Below are positions 30,051-38,642 of a stretch of DNA of 64,000 nt, piece by piece; position 1 is the stretch's first letter; every line of letters starts with the position of its first letter. The notes under the pieces were generated by a model that did no database searches, was not told the DNA's origin, and worked only from the letters and a program-made list of their open reading frames with translations. Where the stretch lies: contig NZ_NFJR01000003.1 of NCBI RefSeq assembly GCF_002159975.1, positions 186,001 to 250,000 of the forward strand. The letters run 5' to 3'. Made by a program: the position numbers and the translations under genes. Source of the DNA: Barnesiella sp. An22. GTDB taxonomy: Bacteria > Bacteroidota > Bacteroidia > Bacteroidales > Barnesiellaceae.

Positions 30051-31190
30051 TTACAACAACTTTTTGAGATCCTCTACATCGGGCAGAGCCTTTCTCAACC
30101 GTTCGGGCATATCCGATGCCGTTTTATAGGTAGCAACTCCCATAGGCTTATCGTAATCCCGAATCGCATATTCGGCATACGCTTTATCGGCACTTTTGCA
30201 TAGCACGATACCTATCGAAGGATTTTCATTCGGCTTACGCACAAAATCGTCCAATACCCGCAAATACATGTTTAACTGACCGAGATACGCCGTTTTGAAT
30301 GGCCCTGTCTTCAGTTCAACAGCCACCAAAGCCGAAAGTTCCCGATTAAAAAAGAGCAAATCTATCACATGCGTATGGCCCAACGCTTCGACCTGAAACT
30401 GATTTCCCACAAAAGCAAAGTCCCGACCAAAGGTCATAATGAAATTCTTGATATTCTGAACAATCTTATTCTCTACAACTCTTTCATCTATATCCTCAAT
30501 GTCTCGAGCGCCGAGCTCTTCCACATTGATAAAATCAAGCAGATACTCATCTTTGAACGTCATTACGGCCCTGCGAGCCAATTCGGCCGTCGGTAACTTT
30601 TCCATAAAGTTGTTGGCCAACGCACCTTGCTTGTGATAAACATCCTCACGTATTAACCGTTTTAATGAATCGACACTCAGGTATTCTCGAGCACTTAGCT
30701 TTATGTAGAAATAACGCTCTTCAATGGACTTAACTTGCGACAAGATGGCTATATGATGAGTAAAACCGATTTTGAAAAATTCCTCTACCGGAAAATCTTT
30801 GAAGTTCGGCAGTTGTAATTGCCGAATTTCTGCGGAACTGTCATCCTCTGTACAACCTTCCTCTGGTAAATCGGCAGTTACAACTGCCGATTTAGAATCC
30901 AATGATTGCCACTCTTCATAAAACGTGCGCATATTCTTCAAATTACGTTCCGAAAAGCCCCGGAGCCCAGGCAGCTCCATCTGCAATCTATTACTGATAA
31001 ATGCAATAGCCCCTGTCCCCCAATATTCCTTACGAGAATTTTGAGAAATATAACGGCCAATACCATAATACAAAACCAACTGCTCCCTATTCACGAGCTT
31101 GGCAGCCCGATATTGGCTCTGCAATATGGCAATTTTAATCGCTCGAACGGCTTCACCATATTTGGCCTCAGACAATTTATTCATTTCCAT
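30051..31190 (-). CDS. DUF1016 / YhcG-type PD-(D/E)XK nuclease
   Basis: 379 aa from ATG 31190; a GTG at 31202 would add four residues. The N-terminal DUF1016_N helical domain has LVLYYGIGRYISQNSRKEYWGTGAIAFIS and FSERNLKNMRTFYEEW. The C-terminal YhcG nuclease domain has HVIDLLFFNRELSALVAVELKTG (catalytic D, then E292-L-K294) and GQLNMYLRVLDDF. Family members are linked to restriction systems and mobile DNA; here it stands alone. Lower GC than its neighbours suggests acquisition. The linker between the domains is encoded by two palindromes (30805-30826, 30868-30893). Confidence 0.88.
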   Translation of the reverse strand: MEMNKLSEAKYGEAVRAIKIAILQSQYRAAKLVNREQLVLYYGIGRYISQNSRKEYWGTGAIAFISNRLQMELPGLRGFSERNLKNMRTFYEEWQSLDSKSAVVTADLPEEGCTEDDSSAEIRQLQLPNFKDFPVEEFFKIGFTHHIAILSQVKSIEERYFYIKLSAREYLSVDSLKRLIREDVYHKQGALANNFMEKLPTAELARRAVMTFKDEYLLDFINVEELGARDIEDIDERVVENKIVQNIKNFIMTFGRDFAFVGNQFQVEALGHTHVIDLLFFNRELSALVAVELKTGPFKTAYLGQLNMYLRVLDDFVRKPNENPSIGIVLCKSADKAYAEYAIRDYDKPMGVATYKTASDMPERLRKALPDVEDLKKLL

Positions 31191-31253
31191 ACCTGCTTGC
31201 ACGCCCTCAAAAAATTCGATTTACACTCTTTTCATTCCCCCAACGGAGGTTTA

Positions 31254-31261
31254 CAAATATA
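31254..31261 (-). promoter_or_regulatory. Candidate -7 box for the DUF1016 gene
   Basis: TATATTTG on the minus strand (caaatata on plus), 64 bases before ATG 31190. No clear -33 box. Confidence 0.45.
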
Positions 31262-31357
31262 TCATTTATATACGATTCGACCACTATCTGTTCTTATTTA
31301 TTCTTCCCTATTTCGAGCTATTCGCTTGAACATGATTTATATCTCGAAAAAAAGCGC

Positions 31358-31365
31358 TACCTTTG
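31358..31365 (+). promoter_or_regulatory. Candidate -7 box for the ABC-F gene
   Basis: TACCTTTG, 23 bases before the ATG at 31388. Exact TAnnTTTG match. Confidence 0.55.
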
Positions 31366-31384
31366 CGCCCTGAAAAACAGGTAA

Positions 31385-33004
<1,620 letters not shown>

Positions 33005-33019
33005 ACAAGATATTCGGTT

Positions 33020-33313
33020 ATGGTAAAACACATTGTCACTTTCAAACTCACCGGCACACCCGAGGAACGCAAAGAGGTGGCCACCCGATTCAAAAACGCC
33101 CTGCTCGAATTGCCCGCCGTTATCGACGTGCTCCGCAGCATCGAAGTGGGTATCAACGAAAATCCCGCCGAGAGCTGGGATGTAGTGCTCACCGCTACCG
33201 TCGACTGCATGGCCGACGTGGAGACCTATGCCAAACACCCGGCTCACGTAGCTGCCGCCGGCTTGCTGGCCGGTCACAAGGCCGACCGCGCCTGCGTCGA
33301 CTACACCTGCTAA
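33020..33313 (+). CDS. Dabb-family (stress-responsive A/B barrel) protein
   Basis: A 97-aa cytoplasmic protein starting MVKHIVTFKLTGTPEERKEVATRFKNAL, with the Dabb features IEVGINENP, WDVVLTATVDCMADVETYAKHPAHVAAAGLL. Such proteins form dimeric ferredoxin-like barrels of mostly unknown role. It begins 15 bases after the ABC-F gene and is probably co-transcribed with it. Confidence 0.88.
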   Translation: MVKHIVTFKLTGTPEERKEVATRFKNALLELPAVIDVLRSIEVGINENPAESWDVVLTATVDCMADVETYAKHPAHVAAAGLLAGHKADRACVDYTC

Positions 33314-33332
33314 ACCCGGCCGGAAACGACAT

Positions 33333-33380
33333 AAAAAAAACGAGAGCGGAAAATCGGGGAAACCCGGTCTTTCGCTCTCG
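33333..33380 (-). terminator. Terminator, best oriented for the minus strand
   Basis: Stem cgagagcg (33341-33348) with cgctctcg (33373-33380). A run of eight A on the left (33333-33340) gives eight U on a minus-strand transcript. This supports a minus-strand gene to the right, namely the 43-aa frame at 33432-33563. Confidence 0.75.
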
Positions 33381-33431
33381 TCGTATTTCATACGACCCTC
33401 CCTGGCGGGGAGCCTCAAACTTTTCTAAAAG

Positions 33432-33563
33432 TCAGGCAACCGCAGTTGCCAGTTTTTGTTGCAACAGGGCTGTTAACTCCTGGCACATGGCGCCATTTCC
33501 CATGGCACGATACTTCGCTATCTGATACCGAAGCATCTCTACTGTCATTTGTTCTTTCATCAT
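33432..33563 (-). CDS. Small 43-aa protein, unknown function
   Basis: An open frame too short for usual gene callers: 43 aa from ATG 33563 (MMKEQMTVEMLRYQIAKYRA...), ending LQQKLATAVA with TGA at 33432-33434. It is helical throughout with heptad-like hydrophobics (M, L, I, L) and no cysteine pairs or signal peptide. Support for a real gene: an upstream TATCTTTG -7 box (plus 33630-33637), a palindrome at the -33 position, and a dedicated minus-strand terminator 51 bases after the stop. I do not recognise the family. Confidence 0.6.
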   Translation of the reverse strand: MMKEQMTVEMLRYQIAKYRAMGNGAMCQELTALLQQKLATAVA

Positions 33564-33629
33564 AATTCAGCCTTTTGTGTTCTCCACCCGTTGTGGGGAA
33601 CGATTTATTCTTTACTCTTTTTACAAGGA

Positions 33630-33671
33630 CAAAGATAATACCATTTCCGAGAAAAACATGTTGTACAACAT
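33630..33671 (-). promoter_or_regulatory. Promoter and palindromic operator for the 43-aa gene
   Basis: TATCTTTG on minus (caaagata, plus 33630-33637). A perfect 14-base palindrome ATGTTGTACAACAT at 33658-33671 replaces the -33 region, with an extra half-site atgttg at 33679-33684. This suggests regulation by a dimeric DNA-binding protein. Confidence 0.5.
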
Positions 33672-33806
33672 AAAAAATATGTTGCTTTTTTATGTATTTT
33701 ATATTTCACGCTCAATTAACCCTCGACCTATACAACTATTAACAAAATAAATTTCAATAGTTTATCCCCGAATCGGCAAAGATTTTACCAGCCCGCCATT
33801 TTTTTA

Positions 33807-33814
33807 TACTTTTG
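33807..33814 (+). promoter_or_regulatory. Candidate -7 box for metA
   Basis: TACTTTTG, 41 bases before the ATG at 33855; a weak TTTT lies about 20 bases upstream in place of -33 TTTG. No SAM riboswitch fits in the short leader. Confidence 0.5.
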
Positions 33815-33854
33815 TACTGACAGAAAAGCTGCCAACCAACCGAAAGGAGAGACC

Positions 33855-34772
33855 ATGCCCGTAAAGATTCCCGCATCGCTGCCGGCTGTCGAGATACTCA
33901 AAGCCGAAAACATTTTCGTCATGGACGACCTGCGTGCCTCCACGCAGGACATTCGCCCGCTCAGGCTACTCATTCTCAACCTGATGCCGTTGAAGATCGT
34001 CACCGAGACCGACCTGCTGCGGCTCATCTCGAACACCCCGCTGCAAATCGAGCTCGACCTGATGAACGTCTCGGGCCACATCTCGCACAACACCCCCGTC
34101 GAGCATATCGACACCTTTTACAAGGATTTCAGCGAGATACGCACCCACAACTACGACGGCATGATCATCACCGGCGCACCGGTCGAACGGCTCGACTTCG
34201 AGAAGGTTGACTACTGGGACCAGCTGACCGAGATTTTCGACTGGGCCCGTACCCACGTCACCTCCACACTCTACATCTGCTGGGCGGCGCTGGCGGGGCT
34301 CTACCACTTCTACGGCATACCCAAGCATGCACTGCCCCACAAGCTGTTCGGCGTGTTCACCCACCACAAACACGACGAGAAGAATCCCATCTTCCGCGGC
34401 TTCGACGACCGCTTCGAGGTGCCTCACAGCCGCTACTCCGAGGTGCGCCGCAGCGACATCGAGCGGAACCCCGAGCTCACCATCCTCTCCGAGTCGGAAG
34501 AGGCGGGGGTCTACATGGTCATGGCACGCGGCTGTCGCGAGTTCTTCATCACGGGCCACTCCGAATACTCGGCCCTCACGCTCGACATCGAGTACCGGCG
34601 CGACCGGGCCAAGGGGCTCGACATCGCCCTGCCCCGCAACTACTACCCCGGCGACAACCCCGACAACCCGCCCGTGGTCACCTGGCGGGGACACGCCAAT
34701 CTGCTCTTTACCAACTGGCTCAACTACTTTGTATATCAACAAACTCCTTATAATCTGAACGATATTCGATGA
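33855..34772 (+). CDS. metA: Homoserine O-acyltransferase, MetA family (predicted acetyl-specific)
   Basis: A 305-aa protein that activates L-homoserine at the start of methionine synthesis. MPVKIPASLPAVEILKAENIFVM is the usual MetA start. The nucleophile is C142 in TSTLYICWAALAGLYHFYG. Residue 111 is Glu (GAPVE111). In this family Glu111 goes with acetyl-CoA use and Gly111 with succinyl-CoA, so homoserine acetyltransferase activity is predicted despite the MetA name. The stop overlaps the next gene by 4 bases. Confidence 0.95.
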   Translation: MPVKIPASLPAVEILKAENIFVMDDLRASTQDIRPLRLLILNLMPLKIVTETDLLRLISNTPLQIELDLMNVSGHISHNTPVEHIDTFYKDFSEIRTHNYDGMIITGAPVERLDFEKVDYWDQLTEIFDWARTHVTSTLYICWAALAGLYHFYGIPKHALPHKLFGVFTHHKHDEKNPIFRGFDDRFEVPHSRYSEVRRSDIERNPELTILSESEEAGVYMVMARGCREFFITGHSEYSALTLDIEYRRDRAKGLDIALPRNYYPGDNPDNPPVVTWRGHANLLFTNWLNYFVYQQTPYNLNDIR

Positions 34773-36595
34773 CAAACGCTCGCCGCATAGAACTGTTGGC
34801 TCCCGCCAAAAATGCAGAGATAGGGAAAGAGGCCATCCTCCACGGGGCCGATGCCGTCTACATAGGTGCACCCCGGTTCGGTGCCCGGGCCGCGGCCGGC
34901 AACAGCCTCGACGACCTGGCCGGGCTCGTCGACTTTGCCCACCGTTTCGATGCCCGCATCTACATCACTTTCAACACCTTGCTCTACGACCGCGAACTGG
35001 CCGAGGCCGAGCGGCTCATCCGCCAGCTCTACCACATCGGGGTCGATGCCCTCATCGTGCAGGACATGGGCATCACCCGGCTCGACATTCCGCCCATTGC
35101 CCTGCATGCCAGCACGCAGACCGACAACCGTACCCCCGAGAAGGTGCAGTTTCTCGAACGGTGCGGATTCTCGCAGGTGGTTTTGGCCCGGGAGCTCTCG
35201 CTCGACGAGATACGAGCCATCAGCGCTACGGTGCAGGTTCCGCTCGAGGTATTTGTGCACGGGGCCCTCTGTGTAAGTTACAGCGGGCAGTGCTACCTGA
35301 GCCAGGCCCTGTGCGGCCGCAGTGCCAATCGGGGCGAGTGTGCCCAGTATTGCCGGTTGCCCTACACGCTCGTCGACGGCCGCGGCCGCATCGTAGCCCG
35401 CGACAAGCACCTGCTCTCGCTGCGCGACCTCAACCAGAGCGACCGCCTCGAAGAGTTGCTCGATGCCGGCGTCACCTCGCTCAAAATCGAGGGGAGGCTC
35501 AAGGAGATGGCCTACGTGAAAAACTGCACCGCCTACTACCGGCAGACGCTCGACCGCATCTTCGAGCGGCGGCCCGAGTACCGCCGCTCCTCGACCGGCA
35601 GCTCGATTATCGACTTTACCCCCCGGCTCGAAAAGAGTTTCAACCGGGGCTTTACCCACTACTTTCTCGACGGACGCACCGCCGCCCCCATTGCCTCGCC
35701 CGACACCCCCAAGTCGCTGGGCGAACGTGTAGGCCAGGTAAAACAGACCGACCGCAACTCGTTTGTCGTGGCCGGGACCACCTCGCTGCACAACGGCGAC
35801 GGGCTCTGCTTCGTCAACAGCCGGGGCGAGTTCGAAGGGGTACGGGTCAACCGGGCCGAAGGGAACCGCATCTACCCCGCCTCGCGCATCGACATCGCCC
35901 CCCGCACGGTGCTCTATCGCAACCTCGATTTCGAGTTTGAGAAACAGCTTGCCCGCCCCACGGCCGACCGCCGCATCGGGGTAACCATGCGACTCTATAC
36001 CGTGCCCGACGGTTTTGCCCTCACCCTCACCGACGAGAACGGCCTCTCGGTGACCGTGCGCGAAGAGGCACAGCACCAGCCGGCCCGCACCCCGCAGCAG
36101 GAGACGCAACAGAAACAACTGGGCAAACTGGGCACCTCCGTCTACACTGCCACACGCATCGACATCGCCCTCGACGAGAGCCTCTTCATCCCCGCCTCTA
36201 CCCTGTCGAAACTGCGGCAACGGGGCGTCGAATGGCTCGACCGCGCCCGCCGCATCGCCTGCCGACCCGAACGCCGTCGGCCCGAGGAGCTCACGGCCCG
36301 ATTCCCGCAAAACGCCATCAACTACCTGGGCAACGTGTCGAACCACCTGGCCGAGCAGTTCTACCGCGACCACGGCGTCACGAGCATAGCACCCGCTTTC
36401 GAGACGAAACCCGTCGAAGGGGTACCCCTCATGTTCACGCGCCACTGCATCCGCTACATGCTGGGATATTGCAGGAAGACTCCCGCCGGCAAGGAGTTGC
36501 CCGAACCGCTCACCCTGCTCTACAAGGGCGAACGACTGGCCCTGCACTTCGACTGCCAGGCGTGCCAGATGACCATACAGCGAGAGGCGAAATAG
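34769..36595 (+). CDS. U32 family peptidase-like protein (RlhA/YhbU-type)
   Basis: 608 aa. The N-terminal (beta/alpha) region has RRIELLAPAKNAEIGKEAILHGADAVYIG. The U32 signature is EVFVHGALCVSYSGQCYLSQALCGRSANRGECAQYCR, whose cysteines are conserved in the family. A long C-terminal domain follows with four more cysteines near the end. Characterised relatives (RlhA, TrhP) hydroxylate rRNA or tRNA rather than cleave peptides; RlhA-like 23S rRNA C2501 hydroxylation is the likeliest role but not proven here. Coupled to metA by an ATGA overlap. Confidence 0.87.
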   Translation: MTNARRIELLAPAKNAEIGKEAILHGADAVYIGAPRFGARAAAGNSLDDLAGLVDFAHRFDARIYITFNTLLYDRELAEAERLIRQLYHIGVDALIVQDMGITRLDIPPIALHASTQTDNRTPEKVQFLERCGFSQVVLARELSLDEIRAISATVQVPLEVFVHGALCVSYSGQCYLSQALCGRSANRGECAQYCRLPYTLVDGRGRIVARDKHLLSLRDLNQSDRLEELLDAGVTSLKIEGRLKEMAYVKNCTAYYRQTLDRIFERRPEYRRSSTGSSIIDFTPRLEKSFNRGFTHYFLDGRTAAPIASPDTPKSLGERVGQVKQTDRNSFVVAGTTSLHNGDGLCFVNSRGEFEGVRVNRAEGNRIYPASRIDIAPRTVLYRNLDFEFEKQLARPTADRRIGVTMRLYTVPDGFALTLTDENGLSVTVREEAQHQPARTPQQETQQKQLGKLGTSVYTATRIDIALDESLFIPASTLSKLRQRGVEWLDRARRIACRPERRRPEELTARFPQNAINYLGNVSNHLAEQFYRDHGVTSIAPAFETKPVEGVPLMFTRHCIRYMLGYCRKTPAGKELPEPLTLLYKGERLALHFDCQACQMTIQREAK

Positions 36596-36637
36596 GCCCC
36601 ATTCATACAGTCAACAGCCACATATTAAACTACATAG

Positions 36638-36692
36638 AGCACGACGGCTTGTCTCATTTCGGAGACAAGCCGTCGTGCTTTCCTCCTTTTTC
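36638..36692 (+). terminator. Strong terminator after metA/U32
   Basis: Perfect 18-bp stem (36638-36655 with 36662-36679), six-base loop, followed by a T-rich tract to 36692. Confidence 0.88.
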
Positions 36693-36792
36693 AGATTTTT
36701 TACCACATGCCCACTTTCATCTTTAGCCCAGACTTAATATTATAAAAACACAATCTATCGGGATAAAGTCTTTTTTATCAGCCAGAAATTCA

Positions 36793-36800
36793 TATCTTTG
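36793..36800 (+). promoter_or_regulatory. Candidate -7 box for the serine protease gene
   Basis: TATCTTTG, 37 bases before ATG 36837; a T-run about 20 bases upstream stands in for the -33 box. Confidence 0.55.
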
Positions 36801-36836
36801 TAAAAATTTTCTTACCACCATCAAGAACACACTTCT

Positions 36837-38531
36837 ATGAAAAAACAGTTTTTGACTTTTTTGTCGTTGATTTTGGCATTTGCCGCATCGGCTCAAAACC
36901 TGCGCGAAACGGTGGCCATCGTACGCCCCAAACTCAGTGAAACCACACAAACCTTCCTGGCCGACTTCAGCAAATCGCTTCGCGGCGACGGGTTCCATGC
37001 GGCAGCCGACGTACTCCAGAACTACGGGAAGGGCTCGTTCGGTACCGGTTTTGCCTACCGCGACAAACACAACAACCGGTTGTACATCATCACTAACCGC
37101 CACGTGGTGGAACAGGCCGACCGGGTCGACATCGAGTTTTCACTGCCCGACAACAGCACCAAGCGATTCGACGCGTGCCCGGTAGTAGGCGTACACGACG
37201 ACTTCGACCTGGCCTTTATCGCCCTACCCGAAGGAGCCAACGTGCCTGCCCTCGAGACTACCGACCAGAGCATAACCGACGGCACAACCGTATTCACGGC
37301 CGGCTTCCCGGCCTTGGAAGACCGCCCCTCGTGGCAGTTCGGACAAGGCATCGTGTCGAATGCCAATGCCCTCATCAAGTCGTTGACCAACAGCAAAGAG
37401 CTCCCCTTGATACAACACACGGCGCAGGTCGATGCCGGTAGCTCGGGCGGTCCGCTGCTCATCCGTGACGAACAGGCTGCCACCGGTTACGCCGTGATTG
37501 GTATCAACACCTGGAAAGCCGCCGGCCGCGAAAACACCAACTTCGCCATCCCGGCACGCGCCATCGACGACCTGCTGCAAAACTACCCGAGCAATACCCA
37601 GCTCCTGCTCACCCGCGACGAAGTGTCGAAGCGAGCCACCGGGATGCTCCAGGCCGCCCAGTCGTCCTACCAGGCCATGATGCCCTTCGTTTCGTACCAA
37701 TACGTGTCGAATATCTCGGCCGACACCTTCTACGACCTGGTCATCGCCGCCTCCGATCCGGCAACCGACGCCATGGAATCGTGCTTCGAGCAAGGGAGTC
37801 CGCTCGAGGGTATCCGCATCGGATTGGCCGACATCATCTGCCGCCAGTTCTCGGGCAAGAATTATACCTTCTCTACGGTAGCCAGCCTCGATACACTCAC
37901 CCGGAAGGCCGAGGTGGTCTACACCGCAGGCAACAAAAGCATCTCCACCCAATGGATGATGGAGCAGGGGCGCTGGCGGCTGGTCGATGCCGAGAATGTG
38001 AAGGCCAGCAACATCGAGCCCAACGGCATCTCCAAGAGCTACGGCTTCGGCACGTCGGTCTATCTGGGCCTCATCTCCCCGCTTAACAACGCATTCGACC
38101 TGTCGTACAGCCTGGCCTTCAAGCGTACCATACTCACCTTCGTGACCTACGAGATTACGGGGTCGCTCCTGAAAATCAACACCGAGAAGACGGAGTGGGA
38201 AGATTTGAACGAAGTGATCAAACCCGGTACCCAGAATGTATTCGACATCGATTTCAACCTGGGCGGACAACTGCCCGTCAAGTGCGGCCCCATCTACCTC
38301 GTACCCTACGCCAAGGTGCTGGGCGGTCTCTATCTCGGCTCCGACCTGACCGGCATCGACTACGGATTCGGCGCCGGTGTAGAGGTAGCCTACAAGTTCG
38401 GGTATCAAAACTACGTATTCATCAACCTGGGCTATCTGGGCAAGAAGATGAAACCGTTTGACGACCAGGAATACCGCATGAAGTCGAAGACTCTTTCGGG
38501 TCTGGCCTGCTCGATAGGTATCAGTTTTTAA
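36837..38531 (+). CDS. Secreted trypsin-like serine protease with C-terminal barrel-like domain
   Basis: 564 aa with a signal peptide (residues 1-19, cleaved before QNLRE). The S1-type protease domain has H89 (TNRHVVE), D124 (HDDFDLAFI) and S203 (DAGSSGGPLL), a complete triad as in DegP/HtrA. No PDZ follows. After a linker (about 265-400) the last 170 residues show alternating Gly/aromatic strands (YGFGTSVYLGLISPL...YGFGAGVEVAYKFGYQNYVFINLGYLG) and end in Phe, like an outer-membrane barrel or barrel-like domain. If so, the protease would be tethered to the outer membrane. This domain pairing is unusual to me. Confidence 0.82.
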   Translation: MKKQFLTFLSLILAFAASAQNLRETVAIVRPKLSETTQTFLADFSKSLRGDGFHAAADVLQNYGKGSFGTGFAYRDKHNNRLYIITNRHVVEQADRVDIEFSLPDNSTKRFDACPVVGVHDDFDLAFIALPEGANVPALETTDQSITDGTTVFTAGFPALEDRPSWQFGQGIVSNANALIKSLTNSKELPLIQHTAQVDAGSSGGPLLIRDEQAATGYAVIGINTWKAAGRENTNFAIPARAIDDLLQNYPSNTQLLLTRDEVSKRATGMLQAAQSSYQAMMPFVSYQYVSNISADTFYDLVIAASDPATDAMESCFEQGSPLEGIRIGLADIICRQFSGKNYTFSTVASLDTLTRKAEVVYTAGNKSISTQWMMEQGRWRLVDAENVKASNIEPNGISKSYGFGTSVYLGLISPLNNAFDLSYSLAFKRTILTFVTYEITGSLLKINTEKTEWEDLNEVIKPGTQNVFDIDFNLGGQLPVKCGPIYLVPYAKVLGGLYLGSDLTGIDYGFGAGVEVAYKFGYQNYVFINLGYLGKKMKPFDDQEYRMKSKTLSGLACSIGISF

Positions 38532-38559
38532 CCCCGAAAAAACTCACCACCTCATAAAG

Positions 38560-38598
38560 CAGCCCGGCAGACCATGCGTCCGTCGGGCTGTTTTTTTT
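38560..38598 (+). terminator. Terminator after the serine protease gene
   Basis: Stem cagcccg (38560-38566) with cgggctg (38584-38590), then eight T (38591-38598). It lies between convergent genes. Confidence 0.85.
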
Positions 38599-38642
38599 AT
38601 CGCTGTCTCCCCCCGCTTCGGGGTGAGAATCCTGTTTTCTGT

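Noticed and set aside
34748-36547. 599-codon minus-strand frame
   Set aside because: Antisense to the U32 gene, which has a clear family signature and coupling to metA.
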